A stretch of 5,605 nt of DNA from NCBI GenBank assembly GCA_039184055.1, contig JBCDBH010000387.1, forward strand, positions 1 through 5,605. Direction: 5' to 3'. The notes beneath the pieces are model-generated. The model saw nothing but the letters and a program-made list of their open reading frames with translations. It was not told where the DNA came from and ran no database searches. This stretch comes from JBCDBH01 sp039184055 (GTDB lineage: Bacteria; Acidobacteriota; Thermoanaerobaculia; Multivoradales; J023). Numbering within the stretch: position 1 is the first letter of the stretch; the number at the start of each line of letters is the position of its first letter. A program made the translations under genes and the position numbers. Positions 1 through 5,605 of the stretch are shown here, piece after piece.

Positions 1-1148
1 CTGCTCACCACGGTGAGCAAGGCCAGCCCCGACCCGGTGAAGAGCGTCCGCCACGAAGCGAGCACCCCGCTGCTTCGCAACACGAAGAACACCAGCACCA
101 CCAGCGCCAACGCGACGAGAAAAATGGGCAGCGCCCAGCCGACCGGGTAAATCGCCAGTCGATGACCCCAAACGTTGAAAAAAGTCGCCTGTCCGGCGCC
201 TTCGGCGGCCACCGGCGCACCCGCTCCGAAGTGACGCGCCAAGCCGAGAATGTACTCACCCTGGTGCTGGAAGCTCCGGCGATCGAGCCCTTCCGGGGTG
301 TCGAGCATGGTGTGATACGTCCGATAACCATCGAGAAACGCCACGTTCACACCCGGGACCCCGGCGTCACGAAAAATCGAGAAATCGGTGTCGTTGGGCA
401 TCATGCGATAAACCGCACCGGCCAGCGAGCTCGTCCACGGCACGCTCACGGAGGCGGCGAGCGCCTCGATCATCAGCGTGCTCGATCCCGAGGTTTCGAA
501 CGCGAGAGTCGGACCGAAGTTGCCACGCGCCTCGATATTGAGCGCCACCACCACGTCGTCCATCCAACCGTGGTCCTCGGCGAAGGCGCGCGCGCCGAGC
601 AAACCCGTCTCCTCACCGTCGGTGAACAAGGCGATGACGTCGCGTTCGAGCGGCCCGCCAGCACGGAGCGCACGCAACGTCTCGAGAATCACCGCGCAAC
701 CCGAGGTGTCGTCGGCGGCGCCTGGCGTCATCGCACGGGTGTCGTAGTGAGCCATCAAGAGGACCGCTTCGTTGCCCGATCCCTGTCCCGGTAGCCGCGC
801 CAAAACATTGCGCATCGTGCCGCCACCCATAAACGAACCAAAGCCCCAGACCGCGGGCGCCACCTGGATCTGAGGATCAAAACCCATCTGACGCAGCTCG
901 GACACCAGCTGATTGCGCACCCGATGATGCTCGCGGGTTCCGACCGGGTGCGGGGCCTGCGCCAGCATCTCGACCCAGGTGAACGCGCGCTCCGCCGAGA
1001 ACTCGGTCGGTGGCGCATCGGCGGGTACCTCGGCGGGTGGTGTGAGCTGAGTCTGAAGGGTGATCCACCCCACCGACAACAACGCGATCAGCACCAACCA
1101 GCCGGTCAGCAAACGTCGCGAACTAGACGCTTCGACACTCTCGTTCAT
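1..1148 (-). CDS. Membrane-anchored M28 family zinc metallopeptidase, ERMP1/Pff1-like (3' end cut by window)
   Basis: The reading frame is open from an ATG at 1148 to the window edge, giving 382 residues with no stop, so the C-terminus is missing. It reads as an M28 di-zinc exopeptidase, which removes N-terminal residues from peptides. The family's metal ligands are all present: H134 in AHYDT, with D136 two residues on; D146 in GAADDTSG; the E179-E180 pair in TDGEETGLLGA (general base and zinc ligand); E206 in NIEARG; and H279 in YHTMLDT. Glu rather than Asp at position 206, and the TDFSIFRDAGVPG block at 254-266, resemble the eukaryotic ERMP1/Pff1 branch. Residues 14-30 form an N-terminal transmembrane anchor. 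A second helix spans about 334-357 and another hydrophobic stretch begins near 371, so the catalytic domain probably faces outward between membrane segments. The start is supported by AGAGGGGG six bases upstream; a GTG directly before the ATG is a less likely alternative. The family call is firm. Substrate and the total number of helices are unknown. Confidence 0.9.
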   Translation of the reverse strand, partial: MNESVEASSSRRLLTGWLVLIALLSVGWITLQTQLTPPAEVPADAPPTEFSAERAFTWVEMLAQAPHPVGTREHHRVRNQLVSELRQMGFDPQIQVAPAVWGFGSFMGGGTMRNVLARLPGQGSGNEAVLLMAHYDTRAMTPGAADDTSGCAVILETLRALRAGGPLERDVIALFTDGEETGLLGARAFAEDHGWMDDVVVALNIEARGNFGPTLAFETSGSSTLMIEALAASVSVPWTSSLAGAVYRMMPNDTDFSIFRDAGVPGVNVAFLDGYRTYHTMLDTPEGLDRRSFQHQGEYILGLARHFGAGAPVAAEGAGQATFFNVWGHRLAIYPVGWALPIFLVALALVVLVFFVLRSSGVLASWRTLFTGSGLALLTVVS

Positions 1149-1154
1149 CACTTT

Positions 1155-1162
1155 CCCCCTCT
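1155..1162 (-). promoter_or_regulatory. Ribosome binding site of the M28 peptidase gene
   Basis: On the minus strand, AGAGGGGG is followed by a six-base spacer (AAAGTG) and the ATG at 1148. This purine-rich Shine-Dalgarno sequence decides the start of the M28 gene. No good sigma-70 promoter could be assigned in the short space between the terminator at 1231-1270 and this site, although one is expected there because the terminator separates the two genes. Confidence 0.65.
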
Positions 1163-1230
1163 TACTCAGGTATGACCAGACGTGCCAAGAGTAGCAGTCT
1201 CCCAAGCTCCGTCGAGGGCCGAAGCCGCTC

Positions 1231-1270
1231 GGCGCAAACAAAACGAGCGGGCCCCGTGGCCCGCTCGTTT
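1231..1270 (-). terminator. Rho-independent terminator of the exported-protein gene
   Basis: Bases 1241-1253 (AAACGAGCGGGCC) and 1258-1270 (GGCCCGCTCGTTT) form a perfect 13-bp stem closed by a four-base loop. Read on the minus strand, the stem runs into TTTTGTTTG, the T-rich tail expected of an intrinsic terminator; on the plus strand there is no tail beyond the TTT of the stem. It lies about 45 bp after the stop codon at 1315 and before the M28 gene. It therefore ends the transcript carrying the BI-1 and exported-protein genes and isolates the M28 gene from it. Confidence 0.9.
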
Positions 1271-1314
1271 CCTACGTCATGGTCATCTCTTACATTACGG
1301 TCATCGGCAATCGA

Positions 1315-3030
1315 CTAGTAGCGATACAGCCCCACCATGGTGCGCCAATCACAGCCCAGGGAGCCGAACGAGCCGGCGAATTCACCGACGGCCCAGGCCG
1401 AGCGATCGTTCACCGGATCAGCCTGCGCACCGGTGTAATCACCCGCGCGACTGAGACCGTTGTTGTTGTCGTTGAAGATCGGACAGGCGCCGTTGCGCAA
1501 CGGACGCGGGGCGTCGAAACTGGCGGCATTGGCCGGTTTGCCGTTCACCGCGGTGCCCAAGAATTGCGTATCGCGACTACGCTGGAAGGGCACGACCACA
1601 TCGCCATTGCCGGTGATCGCGACGCTCGGGTAGAAGTAGTACCAATTGGCGCCACCGCCGTAGGTCTCTTCGAAGGTGATCTCGCCGCGATTGGCACCCG
1701 CGGGTGTGATCTCGATAGCGCGAATACAGGCGTTGTTCGAGACGCCGGCGAAGCTGCATCCGGTGGTGTGCACGGCCCACAGTCGGCCATCACGATACGC
1801 CACCTGGTGCATACGCGGATCGCCGCTGTCGAGCAGCACGCCCGAACGCTGTGGCGCATCGGGCGCGTAGCCGTACGGCTGCGCACTGGTGAGCCGACGC
1901 CGTTGCAAACCCGGCTTGGCATTGGCGCCACGATCGATGAGACGCCAGAGCGTGTAGCGATCCGAGGTGAACACCGACACCTGGGCGCTGACGAAGAAGA
2001 GCGGCGTGTTGCCGATCGTGGCCTCGGTGTAGTGCTGGGCCGGCGCCACCGACACGGCGGGCTGACCGCCGGCATCGATGTTGACGGCGTATTGCCACAT
2101 GGTCGCATCGGGACAAGCACCGGCCGCGTTGTCGACCAGAGCCGCTTTGTCGAAGGCCCAGATGAACGTCTTGTTGAAGCCACCGCTGAACCGGAAATGA
2201 TTGGTGCTGATCGCCAACCACTTCTCGTTCACGCCCATCTGCGGGAAGTCGGCCCACGAGTTCTGACGTTGCGTGTCGATCTCGTAGTTACACCAATCCG
2301 TGGGCGCCGTCAGGCTCTCGGGATTGCTCGATCGCGAGACCGCCACATAGAGCCTCGAGACCGGGTCGTTGACCCGCACCGCCGAGATGAAGAAACGCTC
2401 GGACAGGCGATCGTAGTAGACGCGTGGGTCGAAGATGGTCGAGCCGGTCTCACCGAAGAAGGTGTTCAGATTCCGACTGACTGCGTTCTCACCATTGCGA
2501 TCGGTCATACGCATACCGACGTTGGCGGCCAGCACGACCTTGGTCGGGCTCACCCCCACCTGACTGTCGGGCGGGAAGAACAGCTGTCCGGTACGCGACG
2601 CGCTGACCGTGCTCAGACCGTCGAAACGCCGTACGGTCGCTGGCCCCCGAGTGTCGAGCACGGGTCCCCGGGTGTCGAGCTCAGGGCCGTCTTTGAACGG
2701 AATCGGTGGCGGGCCGACTTGCTCCAGGGTGCGGGCACGCGGCGCCCCTTCCCACGTGATCGCGGCGTTCTTCCACGCGTTACGCGTCTCCGTGGGCACG
2801 ATCACATGACTCGGCGCGTGCGAGCCGACGGCGAACACCTTGAGGAGATTGATCGGCGGGTCGTCGCCGAGGCTGTCGCAGCACGAAATCACTTCGGTAG
2901 TGGCTTCGGGCTCGATGACCGCTTCACGGCTCGGGTTTTGCGCCATCACGGCGCTCGTCGCGAGCAGGGCGACGAGAAGAATCGGGAGAAAAGACGACAG
3001 TGAGCTTCGCATCGACATTGAGCTTCGCAT
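1315..3030 (-). CDS. Exported protein of an uncharacterised, probably beta-rich family (571 aa)
   Basis: This complete gene encodes a secreted or periplasmic protein of unknown function. Residues 1-30 are a Sec signal peptide: an Arg-containing start, a hydrophobic core around FLPILLVALLATSAVM, and a likely cut at AVMA|QN. After a Pro-rich linker with a DTRGPVL repeat (118-131), the body has features I recognise from unnamed bacterial exported proteins with propeller-like annotation. These are a SQVGVSP segment near 156, IFDPRVYYDRLSERFF (199-214), a YVAVSRSSNPE block (228-238), WADFPQMGVNEKWLAISTN (259-277), and near the end SRAGDYTGAQADPV (527-540) followed by WAVGEFAG. There are eight Cys (50, 51, 247, 306, 425, 435, 516, 560), compatible with disulfides outside the cytoplasm. 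No Asp-box of the sialidase type and no catalytic motif of a known enzyme was found. It begins 12 bp after the BI-1 gene, so the two are probably co-transcribed, and an intrinsic terminator follows. The first ATG is chosen because AAAGGA lies four bases upstream. The beta-propeller idea is inference from similarity in pattern only. Confidence 0.88.
   Translation of the reverse strand: MRSSMSMRSSLSSFLPILLVALLATSAVMAQNPSREAVIEPEATTEVISCCDSLGDDPPINLLKVFAVGSHAPSHVIVPTETRNAWKNAAITWEGAPRARTLEQVGPPPIPFKDGPELDTRGPVLDTRGPATVRRFDGLSTVSASRTGQLFFPPDSQVGVSPTKVVLAANVGMRMTDRNGENAVSRNLNTFFGETGSTIFDPRVYYDRLSERFFISAVRVNDPVSRLYVAVSRSSNPESLTAPTDWCNYEIDTQRQNSWADFPQMGVNEKWLAISTNHFRFSGGFNKTFIWAFDKAALVDNAAGACPDATMWQYAVNIDAGGQPAVSVAPAQHYTEATIGNTPLFFVSAQVSVFTSDRYTLWRLIDRGANAKPGLQRRRLTSAQPYGYAPDAPQRSGVLLDSGDPRMHQVAYRDGRLWAVHTTGCSFAGVSNNACIRAIEITPAGANRGEITFEETYGGGANWYYFYPSVAITGNGDVVVPFQRSRDTQFLGTAVNGKPANAASFDAPRPLRNGACPIFNDNNNGLSRAGDYTGAQADPVNDRSAWAVGEFAGSFGSLGCDWRTMVGLYRY
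2638..2679 (-). repeat. Two-copy 21-bp coding repeat (LDTRGPV / LDTRGPA)
   Basis: Two adjacent 21-bp units, 2659-2679 and 2638-2658, differ at four positions and encode LDTRGPV and LDTRGPA (residues 118-131 of the exported protein). The preceding GPE looks like the remnant of a third, partial unit. The repeat lies in the low-complexity linker between the signal peptide region and the conserved body, and it keeps the frame. Confidence 0.8.
2995..3030 (-). repeat. 18-bp tandem duplication covering the start codon of the exported-protein gene
   Basis: Positions 3030-3013 and 3012-2995, read on the minus strand, are ATGCGAAGCTCAATGTCG and ATGCGAAGCTCACTGTCG, differing at one base. The duplication adds six residues (MRSSMS before MRSSLS) to the n-region of the signal peptide and creates three in-frame ATG codons (residues 1, 5 and 7). 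Only the first is near the ribosome binding site. Confidence 0.92.
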
Positions 3031-3034
3031 GGGA

Positions 3035-3040
3035 TCCTTT
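3035..3040 (-). promoter_or_regulatory. Ribosome binding site of the exported-protein gene
   Basis: AAAGGA on the minus strand sits in the 12-bp gap after the BI-1 stop codon, four bases before the ATG at 3030. The spacing is slightly short but fits that ATG far better than the later in-frame ATGs at 3018 and 3012, which lie 16 and 22 bases from it. Confidence 0.6.
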
Positions 3041-3042
3041 CG

Positions 3043-3762
3043 TCAATCGCTGGAGAAGGACATGAGGAGGTTGATGAGGTACCAGAAGAGCAAGGCGACC
3101 GACGCGAAGAGCTGGAGCGCACCGGCGACGTAGCGATCTTCCGGAAAGTGATGCAGCACATTCGAGGTGTCGTAAAGGATGGCCGCGCCAGCGAGGCCGA
3201 TCATCGCCACCGAGAAGAAGGTGCCGAGCGCGAAACCGAACAATGACGCTCCGACGATCGCCACCAAAGCGACGATGAAGCCCCAGAACACGATGCCACG
3301 CAGAAACGAGAAGTCTTTACGGGTCACGAAGGCGACCGCCGACAGCCCGGTAAAGCCGATCGCGGTGAGCAAGGCCGCGCTTTGAATGACCCCCGGCGCA
3401 AACATGTTGGCCATGAAGAGCAGCGGCACGAAGATCAACGCCTGAGCGACGACAAAGCCGAAGAGCGCGAGGTATTGCAGACCGATCGAATCGGCGCTCC
3501 CGGCGATCCGACTGGCGAGCCACGACACGACCATGAACGCGCCGAGCGGGATCAACCAGCTGACACTCAGCATGGCTCGGGCAATCGGTTCCGCCATGCC
3601 GCTACCGAAAAGGAAAATCTCCAAACCGACAAAAGCGAGAATGGCGGCGAATAAGTGAGCGTAGGTCTTGACGACGAAAGCGCCACGCGCATCGGCGTCG
3701 AGCTCCGCGGCGGCCCGTGGCCCTGGAAGCACCTCAGTAGCGGGTTGCGGATAACGATTCAT
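3043..3762 (-). CDS. Bax inhibitor-1/YccA family seven-helix inner membrane protein
   Basis: This complete 239-residue protein is of the usual length for bacterial BI-1 family members. A hydrophilic N-terminal tail of about 32 residues precedes seven hydrophobic segments at roughly 33-53, 66-86, 96-118, 124-146, 153-175, 178-197 and 211-234. The family signature ILYDTSNV (195-202, with D198) precedes the last helix. Members form pH-sensitive calcium-leak channels (the YetJ type) or, for E. coli YccA, interact with the FtsH-HflKC membrane protease. The second sensor Asp of the YetJ type, in LYLD, appears here as S221 in LFAS, resembling the LYVS I recall for YccA, so the YccA branch is the better guess. 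The ATG at 3762 is preferred because GAGG lies five bases upstream. An in-frame GTG at 3798 would add 12 residues but has no such site. The gene probably shares a transcript with the exported-protein gene 12 bp downstream. Family certain; cellular role inferred. Confidence 0.93.
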   Translation of the reverse strand: MNRYPQPATEVLPGPRAAAELDADARGAFVVKTYAHLFAAILAFVGLEIFLFGSGMAEPIARAMLSVSWLIPLGAFMVVSWLASRIAGSADSIGLQYLALFGFVVAQALIFVPLLFMANMFAPGVIQSAALLTAIGFTGLSAVAFVTRKDFSFLRGIVFWGFIVALVAIVGASLFGFALGTFFSVAMIGLAGAAILYDTSNVLHHFPEDRYVAGALQLFASVALLFWYLINLLMSFSSD

Positions 3763-3767
3763 ACGTA

Positions 3768-3771
3768 CCTC
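3768..3771 (-). promoter_or_regulatory. Ribosome binding site that decides the BI-1/YccA start
   Basis: On the minus strand GAGG is followed by TACGT and the ATG at 3762, giving a five-base spacer. This favours the 239-residue form over the longer GTG-initiated form starting at 3798. Confidence 0.65.
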
Positions 3772-3773
3772 GC

Positions 3774-3996
3774 GGTTGAGCGACGACGACCCGAGCACGC
3801 CGACGCGGTCGATGGAGATGGCCAGTCGATCTTATCGAGCCATATGTGGAGTCCGGCGCCACCGTGGTCGGCTGCGGGATCAGCGGCGCTCGGGACGTGA
3901 CGAAACGCTAGCATCGGTGCACACGGCTCGCAAATCGGCGGTGAAATCGACAAAAGGTTTGAAGCGCACCCGACAAGCGTGGAGCTAAGCCCGCAT
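3774..3996 (-). other. Intergenic region upstream of the BI-1/YccA gene, no gene seen
   Basis: The space between the speA 3' hairpin and the BI-1 ribosome binding site holds no plausible coding region, tRNA or riboswitch that I can recognise. A promoter for the BI-1 and exported-protein pair is expected here. The best fragments are a TAAGAT-like -10 in TCGATAAGATCG (around 3825-3838, minus strand) and a TTGCGA with TAGCGT 17 bases on (around 3904-3932). Neither pair has a good match at both elements, so no promoter is called. Confidence 0.4.
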
Positions 3997-4020
3997 GTCT
4001 CACCAAAGGGCTGGTGAGAC
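3997..4020 (-). terminator. Hairpin just after speA, possible weak terminator or 3' stabilising stem
   Basis: Bases 3997-4005 (GTCTCACCA) and 4012-4020 (TGGTGAGAC) form a perfect 9-bp inverted repeat with a six-base loop. It begins eight bases after the speA stop codon at 4028. The stem is followed on the minus strand by ATGCGGGC rather than by a T-tract, so it is not a standard intrinsic terminator. It may still mark the end of the speA message or protect it from 3' decay, or it could be a protein-binding site. Confidence 0.45.
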
Positions 4021-4027
4021 TTGTGGG

Positions 4028-5605
4028 CTACACGCGTTCGAGGTAGGTGTAGCCAGCGAGGCCTTGTTGGTACGTCCGCATCAGCTCGCGTACCTGCTCG
4101 CGACGCAACCGCCCGGCGCGCATCGCTGTTTCGGCGCCGCGACGGACCCGGGACACCAGCTCCTCGGGTTGATAGCCGACGTAGCGCAGAACATCGGTCA
4201 CCGTATCTCCCGAGACCACTTCTTCGATCTCGTACCCACCTTCACCGTCGACCGCGACGTGGATGGTATTCGTGTCACCAAAAAGGTTGTGCAGATCACC
4301 GAGGATCTCCTGATAGGCACCGACCAGAAAGATCCCCAGGAAATACGGCTCGTCGCGCATCGAATGCAGCTCGAGCATCGGACGGACGTCGCGCGGATCG
4401 ATAAAGCGATCGATCTTGCCGTCCGAGTCACAGGTGATGTCGGCGATCACCCCACGTCGGTCCGGACGTTCGTCGAGCCGGTGAATCGGCACGATCGGAA
4501 AGAGCTGATCGATCGCCCATGAATCGGGAAGCGATTGAAACACCGAGAAATTGCAAAAGTAGGTGTCGGCGAGCGCCTTGTCGATACCGCGGAGCTCGTC
4601 CGGCACCTTGGGCATCTCGTCCATACGCTGACGAATCTGTTTGCACACCGCCCAGAAGAGGTCTTCGGCGAGCACCCGATGGGCGAGTGAGAGGTGACCG
4701 AGCGTGAACAGACTCTGACACTCCTCGCGATAGAGCGACGCATCGTGGTACGACTCACGCAGATTCTTGGTGGTGAGCTCACGATGTGTCTCGAAGAGGT
4801 TGCCGAGCGCCGGCCCGGCATCGGCCGGTGGGGTGTCCGGCAATTCCCCGACCCGGAACTCGCCGACCTCCAGGACTTCGAGCACCAACACGGCGTGGTG
4901 CGCCACCGTCGCGCGACCCGCTTCGGTCACCAAAGTCGGATGCGCCACCTCTTTGATGTCGCAGACTTCCATGACGCCATAAACGATGTCGTTGGCGTAT
5001 TCCTGCAGGCTGTAGTTCATCGACGAAGCGAAGCTCGACTGCGAGCCGTCGTAGTCGACCCCGAGCCCACCGCCGACATCGAGATAGCCCAGGGGCACAC
5101 CCATCTCGACCAGGTTGACGTAGAGCCAGCCTGCTTCTCGCACGGCTTCTTTGACGTTTCGGATCGACGAGATCTGGCTGCCGAGATGAAAATGCAGGAG
5201 TTGAAAACTGTCGAGCAAATCGTGTCCGCGGAGAAAGTCGACCGCCTCCACCAGCTCGCGCGCGCCGAGACCGAATTTCGATCGATCCCCACCCGACGCC
5301 TGCCAATGACCGGCGCCTCGTGAGGTCAGACGCGCTCGCATACCGACGACCGGTCGCACCCCGGTCTTCTCGGCCATCGCGACGATCAGCTCGAGCTCCG
5401 ATGGCTTCTCGACCACCAGGACCACCTTCGGACCCAATCGCGAAGCGAGCAGAGCCGTCTCGACATACTCCGCGTCCTTGTAGCCGTTGCACACCACCAA
5501 GGCTTCCGGATCGTGGAGCAACGCCATCACCGCCATCAGCTCCGGCTTCGACCCCACCTCCAGGCCGACGCCCAGGTCCCGGCCGTAGCTCGCCAGCTCC
5601 TCCAC
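4028..5605 (-). CDS. speA: Biosynthetic arginine decarboxylase SpeA (5' end cut by window)
   Basis: This is the C-terminal 525 residues of a PLP-dependent, fold-III arginine decarboxylase, which converts arginine to agmatine and CO2 in the cytoplasm, the first step of the agmatine route to putrescine and spermidine. The frame is open to the window edge. The first codon there is an internal GTG, and the family's usual length (about 630-660 aa) implies that roughly 110-130 residues, including the PLP-binding lysine, lie outside. Visible family blocks, numbered from the window edge, are LEVGSKPEL (15-23), CNGYKD (39-44), GGDRSKFGL (105-113), LLHFHLGSQIS (136-146), the glycine-rich loop YLDVGGGLGVDYDGS (174-188), NYSLQEYANDIVY (197-209), TEAGRA (227-232), the helical insertion around 260-350 typical of SpeA, ITCDSDGKID (390-399) with the likely active-site C392, and the usual GYTYLE ending. 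The similarity is continuous, with no frameshift. It is followed by a hairpin and a gap, so it appears separate from the downstream genes. Confidence 0.97.
   Translation of the reverse strand: MEELASYGRDLGVGLEVGSKPELMAVMALLHDPEALVVCNGYKDAEYVETALLASRLGPKVVLVVEKPSELELIVAMAEKTGVRPVVGMRARLTSRGAGHWQASGGDRSKFGLGARELVEAVDFLRGHDLLDSFQLLHFHLGSQISSIRNVKEAVREAGWLYVNLVEMGVPLGYLDVGGGLGVDYDGSQSSFASSMNYSLQEYANDIVYGVMEVCDIKEVAHPTLVTEAGRATVAHHAVLVLEVLEVGEFRVGELPDTPPADAGPALGNLFETHRELTTKNLRESYHDASLYREECQSLFTLGHLSLAHRVLAEDLFWAVCKQIRQRMDEMPKVPDELRGIDKALADTYFCNFSVFQSLPDSWAIDQLFPIVPIHRLDERPDRRGVIADITCDSDGKIDRFIDPRDVRPMLELHSMRDEPYFLGIFLVGAYQEILGDLHNLFGDTNTIHVAVDGEGGYEIEEVVSGDTVTDVLRYVGYQPEELVSRVRRGAETAMRAGRLRREQVRELMRTYQQGLAGYTYLERV

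Noticed and set aside
162..794. Plus-strand open frame of 210 codons opposite the M28 peptidase
   Set aside because: It is in the same antisense register as above; the minus strand carries the complete set of M28 metal ligands in one uninterrupted frame.
1169..1190. TGGCACG on the minus strand as a sigma-54 -24 element upstream of the M28 gene
   Set aside because: The matching -12 element (TTGC) is absent at the required spacing; GTCA occurs there instead.
1279..3003. A 574-codon open frame on the plus strand, nearly as long as the exported-protein gene beneath it
   Set aside because: Its codons are in exact register with the minus-strand gene, so plus-strand stops would require TTA, CTA or TCA codons in that gene, and these are rare in this GC-rich genome. 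The translation is rich in Arg, Gly and His with no recognisable domain, while the minus-strand product has a signal peptide, ribosome binding site and family motifs.
1315..3030. Sialidase or BNR-repeat enzyme for the exported protein
   Set aside because: No Asp-box of the form S-x-D-x-G-x-x-W and no sialidase catalytic arginine triad pattern could be found in the translation.
3763..3798. Longer BI-1 protein starting at the GTG at 3798
   Set aside because: The extra 12 residues have no good ribosome binding site, whereas GAGG with a five-base spacer precedes the ATG at 3762.
3759..3953. Possible 64-residue small gene on the minus strand upstream of the BI-1 gene
   Set aside because: No clear ribosome binding site or recognisable motif, composition typical of non-coding GC-rich DNA, and it overlaps the BI-1 start region in another frame.
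4694..5323. Plus-strand open frame of 209 codons opposite speA, with a similar one at 3995-4522
   Set aside because: Both are in register with speA and are explained by its codon use; speA similarity is continuous across the region.
5585..5605. Translation start of speA at the window's right edge
   Set aside because: The GTG at the edge is an internal valine codon; the conserved N-terminal region with the PLP-lysine is missing, so the gene continues beyond the window.

Overview
This is a GC-rich bacterial window with four genes, all on the minus strand. Transcription therefore runs from the right-hand end to the left. The two outer genes are cut by the window edges. Codon use is uniform across the genes: Leu TTA/CTA and Ser TCA are rare, which leaves long artefactual open frames on the opposite strand. 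I see no insertion sequence, phage gene, CRISPR array, tRNA or rRNA. The gene mix fits a free-living high-GC Gram-negative bacterium (Acidobacteriota, Myxococcota or a similar group would fit). It consists of a biosynthetic arginine decarboxylase, a YccA-type seven-helix protein, a large exported protein and a membrane-anchored M28 peptidase. The taxon is an inference and cannot be fixed from this stretch.

Right to left: 5605-4028 is the C-terminal four fifths of speA, the PLP-dependent arginine decarboxylase that makes agmatine for polyamine synthesis. Eight bases after its stop codon is a 9-bp perfect hairpin without a T-tract. A 265-bp gap without a recognisable gene follows. At 3762-3043 is a Bax inhibitor-1/YccA family membrane protein. 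Only 12 bp later, at 3030-1315, is a 571-residue exported protein of an uncharacterised, probably beta-rich family, so these two are probably co-transcribed. A strong intrinsic terminator (13-bp perfect stem, loop of four, T-rich tail) at 1270-1231 closes that unit. The last gene starts at 1148 with its own ribosome binding site and runs off the left edge. It is a zinc aminopeptidase-like M28 protein with transmembrane helices on both sides of the catalytic domain, resembling the ERMP1/Pff1 branch.

The genes do not form an obvious pathway. Three of the four products act in or beyond the cytoplasmic membrane. The BI-1/YccA protein may act in membrane-protein quality control, the exported protein in an unknown extracytoplasmic role, and the M28 protein in peptide hydrolysis outside the membrane. 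The most specific oddities are an 18-bp tandem duplication that copies the start codon and first codons of the exported-protein gene, a Ser in place of one of the two conserved Asp residues of the BI-1 channel family, and a short DTRGPVL repeat in the exported protein. I found no convincing new multi-gene system.
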